NCBI GenBank assembly: GCA_002371705.1
Contig: DFGI01000089.1
Span: forward strand, 1-36,156
Direction: 5' to 3'
DNA: 36,156 nucleotides
From: Bacteroidales bacterium UBA3754
GTDB lineage: Bacteria > Bacteroidota > Bacteroidia > Bacteroidales > UBA1715
Shown: in pieces, positions 32,521 to 36,156 of the stretch
Layout of the letters: each line of letters starts with the position of its first letter
Numbering within the stretch: position 1 is the first letter of the stretch
Notes under the pieces: model-generated
Database searches by the model: none
Seen by the model: the letters and a program-made list of their open reading frames with translations, nothing else
What the model was told of the DNA's origin: nothing
Made by a program: the position numbers and the translations under genes

Positions 32521-32585
32521 TGTCATTTTGTCCACTTTTTTCTAATGAAAAATGTCAATTTGTCTATTTAATAGACTGATTGTCA
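32521..32585 (+). repeat. TGTCA-type direct repeats and a 15-bp palindrome upstream of the hsp20 gene
   Basis: TGTCATTTTGTCCA (32521-32534) and TGTCAATTTGTCTA (32553-32566) are near copies starting 32 nt apart; a third TGTCA starts at 32581. GTCTATT-T-AATAGAC (32562-32576) is a perfect palindrome ending 4 nt before the likely -33 element. Either could bind a regulator of the heat-shock gene. Confidence 0.5.
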
Positions 32586-32611
32586 GTATTTTGCACTTGG
32601 TCTATCTTTTG
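32580..32611 (+). promoter_or_regulatory. Possible promoter of the hsp20 gene
   Basis: TTG at 32580-32582, a 20-nt spacer and TATCTTTTG at 32603-32611, which resembles the -7 element with one extra T. The leader would be about 60 nt and would contain the 32628-32641 hairpin. Confidence 0.45.
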
Positions 32612-32627
32612 ATATATGCACCATGAA

Positions 32628-32641
32628 CCCGCGAAAGCGGG
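32628..32641 (+). promoter_or_regulatory. GAAA-tetraloop hairpin in the hsp20 mRNA leader
   Basis: CCCGC (32628-32632) pairs with GCGGG (32637-32641) around a GAAA loop, a very stable GNRA hairpin in an otherwise AT-rich leader. It does not cover the ribosome site at 32667-32671. It may stabilise the 5' end of the mRNA; a thermosensor role is not supported by visible pairing. Confidence 0.55.
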
Positions 32642-32666
32642 AACAAAAATGTTTAATTTTAAAATC

Positions 32667-32671
32667 GGAGG
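32667..32671 (+). promoter_or_regulatory. Strong ribosome-binding site that fixes the hsp20 start
   Basis: GGAGG lies 5 nt before the ATG at 32677. Such a full Shine-Dalgarno is unusual in this window, where most starts have none. It selects 32677 over the in-frame ATG at 32623, which lies in the leader before the hairpin. Confidence 0.75.
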
Positions 32672-32676
32672 TTGTT

Positions 32677-33138
32677 ATGTTACCATTAATTAGAAATTCA
32701 AGAAGAAACCAGAACGCGAACGCATGGGTTCCGTCATTCTTCGAAGACGTGTTCAATGATGATTTTTGGGGTGCTTCAATCAGCAAACAGTTTGCGACAC
32801 CTGCCGTAAACATTAAGGAAAGCAACAAGGACTACACTATCCAAATTGCCGCTCCGGGTATGACGAAAAACGACTTCAAAATCAACATCAACGAATACAA
32901 TGAATTGGCCATTTATCTTGAGAAAAAAGATGAAAAAGAGGATAAAGGCAAGGAAAAAGAATCGTGGTTGCGGCGTGAATTTTCGTACACATCTTATTCC
33001 CAGAGTTTTGCAATACCCGAAGATGTTGATGAAACGAAAATCTCGGCAAAAATCGAAAATGGTGTGTTGAACATTGATTTGCCGAAAAAAGAAGTTACCG
33101 ACAAAGCGCCTGTAACACGGCAGATTGAAATACAGTAA
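32677..33138 (+). CDS. Small heat-shock protein, Hsp20/alpha-crystallin family
   Basis: The 153-residue cytoplasmic holdase keeps unfolding proteins from aggregating. The start at 32677 (MLPLIRNSRR) has a strong ribosome site; a longer frame beginning at 32623 would translate the hairpin leader. The alpha-crystallin domain covers about 40-140, with PAVNIKESNKDYTIQIAAPG, the WLRREFSYTSYSQSF strand and the ENGVLNIDLPK signature. The C-terminal IEI matches the I-x-I motif used in oligomer assembly. The N-terminal region with FFEDVFNDDFW is typical of the family. It is monocistronic, with its own promoter and terminator, fitting stress induction. Confidence 0.95.
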   Translation: MLPLIRNSRRNQNANAWVPSFFEDVFNDDFWGASISKQFATPAVNIKESNKDYTIQIAAPGMTKNDFKININEYNELAIYLEKKDEKEDKGKEKESWLRREFSYTSYSQSFAIPEDVDETKISAKIENGVLNIDLPKKEVTDKAPVTRQIEIQ

Positions 33139-33161
33139 TCAAATGCTGTAATTATTTAAGT

Positions 33162-33193
33162 AAAGGAAGTCTGATTCAGACTTCCTTTTTTTT
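33162..33193 (+). terminator. Intrinsic terminator after the hsp20 gene
   Basis: AAAGGAAGTCTG (33162-33173) pairs perfectly with CAGACTTCCTTT (33177-33188) across an ATT loop and is followed by more T's. The minus-strand mtaD stop codon (33192-33194) touches it, so it may also slow transcription from that side, though the T-tract in that direction is poor. Confidence 0.9.
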
Positions 33194-34451
33194 ATCGTGT
33201 AAGTATTTGTTTTACACGTTGTTGTGCTTCTTTCAGTATGTCATCTTCACCATCAATATGATGGTTTTTCATAACAAATTTACCGTTACAAATCACTGAG
33301 TCAATGGTGTTTGTGTTTGCGCTGTAAATCCAGTTGCTTACTATATCGTGGCATGGAGTGAATTGCACATCGTTTTTGTTTACTAATATGCAGTCGGCAA
33401 GATAGCCTTCAGCAATTTTTCCTGCGTGGATGCCATAGGCTTTTGCGCCAGCTTCTGTTGCCAACGAAAGAACGGTTTCCTTTGGAAAAACGTTTCCGTT
33501 GTTGTGGGCTTGCAATTGACCGATTAATGCGGCGATTTTCATTTCCTCGTGCATATCAAGGTTGTTGTTCGACGAAGCTCCATCGGTGCCAAGTGCCACA
33601 GAAATGCCATGAGTGTGGAATCCCGCTATGTCGGGGAGGCCGCTGCCTAATTTTAAGTTTGAACAGGGATTTACCACGATTGAGGCTCCTGATTTTGCAA
33701 ACAGTTTCTTTTCGTTTTCGTTCAAATGAACGCAATGTGCTGCAATAAAATGGGAATTTAACGTTTCAAACCGTTGCATTAATTCCACGGGCGAACACCC
33801 GTAATCTTTCTCACAATCAGCAACTTCCTGTTGTGTTTCCGACAAATGCGTGTGGAGCAAATAGTTTTCTTTCTGCGCGATTTCCACGCTTCGTTTGAAG
33901 CAATTTTCTGAAACCGTATAGATAGAGTGGGGCATAACCACCAACTGAATCCGTTCGGATTCTCCCGTGTGCTGTTTCAAAAATTTGAAATTTTCCTCCA
34001 AACCTTCGGGTGATGTGAGTTTATCGGAAATTGTAACTCCGATTGCGGCACGGATGCCCATTTCCTCAACCACTTTCATAGTTCGTTCACGGTGCCAATA
34101 CATGTCGGCAAAGAAAACCGTTCCCGTTCGTATCATTTCGAGCACGGCAAGGCGGCTTCCGATTTCAATGTCGTCGGCGTTCAGTTTCGCTTCGAGGGGC
34201 CACACATAGTTGTTGAGCCATTCAAACAGCGGTTTGTCGTCGGCGTAGCCACGCATCAGCGTCATTGCCGCATGCGTGTGTGCGTTGTAGAACGCCGGGA
34301 AAATTGCCATTCCCTTGCAGTCAATGATTTCCGCGCCTTCGCGGTCCTGTGGCGAAAGATGTTTGCCAACAGACGAAAACGTTGTGCCACTAATAAGAAT
34401 GTCGCATTCCGCATTGTTGTGGAAAACTGATTGTAAGAGAATTTTTCCCAT
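33192..34451 (-). CDS. mtaD: 5-methylthioadenosine/S-adenosylhomocysteine deaminase-type amidohydrolase
   Basis: The 419-residue cytoplasmic metal-dependent hydrolase fits the MtaD/SAH deaminase family, which deaminates the adenine ring of methylthioadenosine or S-adenosylhomocysteine. The metal-binding HTH is at H58/H60 followed by AAMTLMRGYADD, a family hallmark. Further motifs are LLHTHLSETQQEV, AAHCVHLNENE and the metal aspartate in LGTDGASSNNNLDMHEEM. Length is usual. The N-terminal 50 and C-terminal 60 residues form the small composite beta-sandwich. Other chlorohydrolase-type deaminases share the fold, so the substrate is likely but not certain. Translation starts 15 nt after a promoter box; AGGA sits just before the ATG. 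Confidence 0.88.
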   Translation of the reverse strand: MGKILLQSVFHNNAECDILISGTTFSSVGKHLSPQDREGAEIIDCKGMAIFPAFYNAHTHAAMTLMRGYADDKPLFEWLNNYVWPLEAKLNADDIEIGSRLAVLEMIRTGTVFFADMYWHRERTMKVVEEMGIRAAIGVTISDKLTSPEGLEENFKFLKQHTGESERIQLVVMPHSIYTVSENCFKRSVEIAQKENYLLHTHLSETQQEVADCEKDYGCSPVELMQRFETLNSHFIAAHCVHLNENEKKLFAKSGASIVVNPCSNLKLGSGLPDIAGFHTHGISVALGTDGASSNNNLDMHEEMKIAALIGQLQAHNNGNVFPKETVLSLATEAGAKAYGIHAGKIAEGYLADCILVNKNDVQFTPCHDIVSNWIYSANTNTIDSVICNGKFVMKNHHIDGEDDILKEAQQRVKQILTR

Positions 34452-34466
34452 TCCTGTTCTTTTTTA

Positions 34467-34474
34467 CAAAAATA
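34467..34474 (-). promoter_or_regulatory. -7 promoter box of mtaD
   Basis: The minus strand reads TATTTTTG, a full match to TAnnTTTG, ending 15 nt before the ATG at 34451. No -33 TTTG is seen; a long palindrome takes its place directly upstream. Confidence 0.6.
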
Positions 34475-34504
34475 CGAAACAATGTTTTTAAAACTATTGT
34501 TTCG
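34475..34504. promoter_or_regulatory. 30-bp near-perfect palindrome at the mtaD promoter, likely operator
   Basis: CGAAACAAT (34475-34483) is the exact reverse complement of 34496-34504, and the central TTTT/AAAA continues the symmetry after two mismatched pairs. It begins one base upstream of the mtaD -7 box, where the -33 element would be, so a bound dimeric regulator would directly control transcription. Confidence 0.6.
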
Positions 34505-34684
34505 GTTAAAAATTGGATTTCAGAAGTTTTCTAATGTGAAACTTGCATATTCAAGATATTTTGGGGGTAATTTATATTGTTTTGAGTTAAATAGTGTATA
34601 AATGTTAGACTTGACTAAATCGTATTTCGTCTATTTTTTTTGATGAATTTTGCAATTATACCAATTGGAAATTTTATTTCTCTA

Positions 34685-34692
34685 TAGTTTTG
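34685..34692 (+). promoter_or_regulatory. -7 promoter box for the amidohydrolase gene
   Basis: TAGTTTTG matches TAnnTTTG, 13 nt before the ATG at 34706, so the leader is very short or absent. No -33 element is found at the ideal spacing. The rest of 34505-34684 is AT-rich and shows no gene. Confidence 0.55.
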
Positions 34693-34705
34693 TAAAAAAA
34701 AGAAC

Positions 34706-35452
34706 ATGAGCGAATTCAGTACATTCAAAAAAATAGACGCCCACACGCATATCGGGGCGTTTGGCAGTCCGTTCAACATTGATTTTAACGTTGAACGTCT
34801 GCTTGAGCAAATGAAGGAATACAATATTGAAAAAACGGTGCTTTGTGCGGCGAGTGCTTACTCAAACGACGACACGCTTGCGGCGTTTAAGGCGCATCCC
34901 GATAAGATTGTGCCGCTTATGTGGGTGAACTGCGCACAAGGTCAGCCAGCCTACGATTTGTTGGAACATTATATTCGCGACGAGCATTTTGCCGGAGCAA
35001 AACTGCAATCGCTGTTCGACGGCTACACCGCCGATGCTCCCTGCGTTGACCCTGTTGCGGAAATCTGCGAAAAATATGGTAAGCCGCTGTTTGTGCATTC
35101 TGGACATCCACCATTTTCGCTTCCGTGGCAAATCGGACTCTTGGCGGAACGCCATCCGCACTTGCCAATCGTGATGATTCACATGGGACATGCCCATGGT
35201 GTGTATGTCGATGCGGCAATCACTATGGCGAAACGTTACGACAACCTTTGGCTCGAAACATCGGGAACGTCAATGAGCTGTCAAATCAAAAATGCCTATG
35301 AAACTGTCGGACACGACCGTGTGATGTTCGGCATCGACTCGCCGTTCCATCATCCAACTGTTGAAATTCAGAAAGTCCAGGCTTGCGGTGTCGATGACAA
35401 AGGTCTTGAAAATATTTTTTACAATAATGCCGTGAAATTTTTGGGATTTTAG
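34706..35452 (+). CDS. Amidohydrolase-2 family TIM-barrel hydrolase
   Basis: This 248-residue cytoplasmic protein has the amidohydrolase-2 (ACMSD-like) pattern: metal-binding DAHTHIG (H13, H15) at the end of the first strand, GAKLQ, FVHSGHPP with a metal histidine, IVMIHMGH with another, and FGIDSPF with the catalytic aspartate. Such enzymes decarboxylate or hydrolyse small acids or lactones. The reaction here cannot be assigned. It is monocistronic, with a promoter box and a strong terminator, and is divergent from mtaD but in a different amidohydrolase subfamily; shared metabolism is not implied. Confidence 0.87.
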   Translation: MSEFSTFKKIDAHTHIGAFGSPFNIDFNVERLLEQMKEYNIEKTVLCAASAYSNDDTLAAFKAHPDKIVPLMWVNCAQGQPAYDLLEHYIRDEHFAGAKLQSLFDGYTADAPCVDPVAEICEKYGKPLFVHSGHPPFSLPWQIGLLAERHPHLPIVMIHMGHAHGVYVDAAITMAKRYDNLWLETSGTSMSCQIKNAYETVGHDRVMFGIDSPFHHPTVEIQKVQACGVDDKGLENIFYNNAVKFLGF

Positions 35453-35472
35453 ATAGATGATAAACTATTAAT

Positions 35473-35507
35473 ACCGCCACAGAGGTCATCCTTTGTGGCG
35501 GTTTTTT
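35473..35507 (+). terminator. Intrinsic terminator after the amidohydrolase gene
   Basis: ACCGCCACAGAGG (35473-35485) pairs with CCTTTGTGGCGGT (35490-35502) across a TCAT loop with one G-T pair, followed by a T-tract. It is the strongest hairpin in the window and isolates pstC from upstream transcription. Confidence 0.93.
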
Positions 35508-35532
35508 ATTTCACAGCATTCTACGTACAAAA

Positions 35533-35617
35533 ACCTATTTTTATAAATACCCCATTAATTTAATAGGTTAATAAAATTTTAATCCGTATGTTTGCATTAC
35601 CTATTAAAACGATAGGT
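35533..35617. promoter_or_regulatory. Four ACCTATT/AATAGGT boxes around the pstC promoter
   Basis: ACCTATT occurs at 35533-35539 and 35599-35605, and its reverse complement AATAGGT at 35562-35568, with a six-base match ATAGGT at 35612-35617. Boxes two and three form a longer inverted repeat (TTAATAGGT / ACCTATTAA) flanking the -7 element. Boxes three and four form a small leader hairpin. This spacing suggests a regulator site, perhaps for phosphate control; I cannot match it to a known box. Confidence 0.5.
35587..35595 (+). promoter_or_regulatory. -7 promoter box of pstC
   Basis: TATGTTTGC matches TAnnTTTG followed by the often-seen C. The ATG is at 35629. No TTTG is present 20 nt upstream, as expected for a promoter that needs an activator. 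Confidence 0.6.
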
Positions 35618-35628
35618 AGAATTAGAAT

Positions 35629-36156
35629 ATGAATAACTTACGGATAATCAAGGATAAAACGGCAAATGCGGCTATGCGGACGGTCACCGTCGTGGCACTG
35701 CTTTTTGTGCTGGTGATGGGCTGGGGGCTCTATCAGAAGTCAGCTCCGATATTAGGCGAAATTCCACTCTGGAATTTACTGACCGACTCCACATGGCAGC
35801 CGTTCAAAAACCAATTCGGTTTTCTTCCGTTTGTGATGGGAACCATTTGGGTGACAATCATTGCCATTGTAATTTCGTTGCCGTTGTCGCTTTTCACGGC
35901 GGTTTTCCTCACGGAATACTCGCGTCGGTGCGTAAAGAAAATTGTGTATCCTGCACTCGACATTTTGGCTTCGCTGCCGTCGGTCATCTATGGTGTGTGG
36001 GGCACATTGGTGATTGTGCCGTGGATTTCGGACAAACTTGCACCGCATTTCGTCGATTTTTCGGCTGGTTACACCACATTGGCGGCTGGTATAGTGCTGA
36101 GTATTATGGTTTTGCCGTTGCTTGTGAGTTTGTTCGTGGAACTGTTTTCGAGCGTG
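35629..36156 (+). CDS. pstC: Phosphate ABC transporter permease PstC, cut by the window edge
   Basis: The frame is open from ATG 35629 to the right edge (176 codons, 3' end missing). The product starts with a cytoplasmic stretch and a membrane helix (about 18-34), then a periplasmic part ending in QPFKNQFGFLPFVMGTIWVT, followed by helices. FGFLPFVMGT and the EYSRR...PALDILASLPSVIYGVWG block, which includes the ATPase-contact loop of binding-protein-dependent permeases, are hallmarks of PstC. With PstA, PstB and a phosphate-binding protein it imports phosphate at high affinity. The downstream pst genes presumably follow beyond the window. Complete PstC proteins are about 290-400 residues, so roughly half is present. 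Confidence 0.9.
   Translation, partial: MNNLRIIKDKTANAAMRTVTVVALLFVLVMGWGLYQKSAPILGEIPLWNLLTDSTWQPFKNQFGFLPFVMGTIWVTIIAIVISLPLSLFTAVFLTEYSRRCVKKIVYPALDILASLPSVIYGVWGTLVIVPWISDKLAPHFVDFSAGYTTLAAGIVLSIMVLPLLVSLFVELFSSV

Noticed and set aside
32623..32676. Longer N-terminus for Hsp20 starting at 32623
   Set aside because: This segment contains the GNRA hairpin and lacks a ribosome site, whereas GGAGG stands 5 nt before the ATG at 32677.
1..36156. CRISPR arrays, tRNA or rRNA genes, insertion sequences, prophage
   Set aside because: No regular repeat-spacer pattern, cloverleaf, rRNA-like block, transposase or phage gene was found on reading; a covariance-model scan would settle small RNAs.

Overview
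The window looks like a chromosomal segment of a Bacteroidota bacterium, probably in or near Bacteroidales, although the order cannot be fixed from sequence alone. Three things point there. The first gene encodes a very large secreted protein ending in a type IX secretion (T9SS) type B sorting domain. Most transcription units begin with the Bacteroidota housekeeping promoter signature (-7 TAnnTTTG, sometimes with -33 TTTG about 20 nt upstream). The gene content (rbfA next to a LolC/E-like permease, an SpmA-SpmB fusion, a 700-residue Prc protease) is typical of the phylum. The DNA is moderately AT-rich by eye. I saw no rRNA, tRNA, CRISPR array, insertion sequence or phage gene.

Layout. 1-515 is non-coding and unusually rich in short direct and inverted repeats. 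516-10460 (+) is a 3314-residue surface protein: signal peptide, a seven-bladed RCC1-like propeller, about 25 cysteine-bearing Ig-like modules and a T9SS type B tail. After a strong terminator, a Wzm-like polysaccharide ABC permease (10558-11403, +) runs into the convergent recG. From 28038 down to 11400 lies a run of fourteen minus-strand genes, many overlapping by 1-14 nt: glycosyltransferase, SpmAB-like membrane protein, Prc protease, a lipoprotein-like protein, a small exported protein, a TerB-ABCG-type transporter, rbfA, a membrane-linked methyltransferase, a LolC/E-like permease, CvpA-like protein, YbaK deacylase, a K+ channel with a zinc ribbon, a predicted outer-membrane barrel and recG. 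Several internal promoter-like -7 boxes break it into sub-units.

Divergently, 28176-32499 (+) holds an RND-type exporter, an NAD-dependent sugar epimerase and a polyprenyl diphosphate synthase, with gaps of only 3-4 nt. Then come a monocistronic small heat-shock protein with its own hairpin leader and terminator, a minus-strand MtaD-type deaminase with a striking palindrome at its promoter, a plus-strand amidohydrolase, and the first 176 codons of pstC, cut by the right edge.

Most genes concern the cell envelope: export of a giant adhesin-like protein, polysaccharide export, lipid or lipoprotein transport, glycosyl transfer and isoprenoid carrier supply. The best candidates for undescribed biology are the RCC1/Ig giant protein and the three-gene set formed by the TerB-ABC transporter, the small exported protein and the lipoprotein-like protein. 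On the DNA level, the repeat-rich left edge, the palindrome before mtaD and the repeated ACCTATT/AATAGGT boxes before pstC deserve attention.
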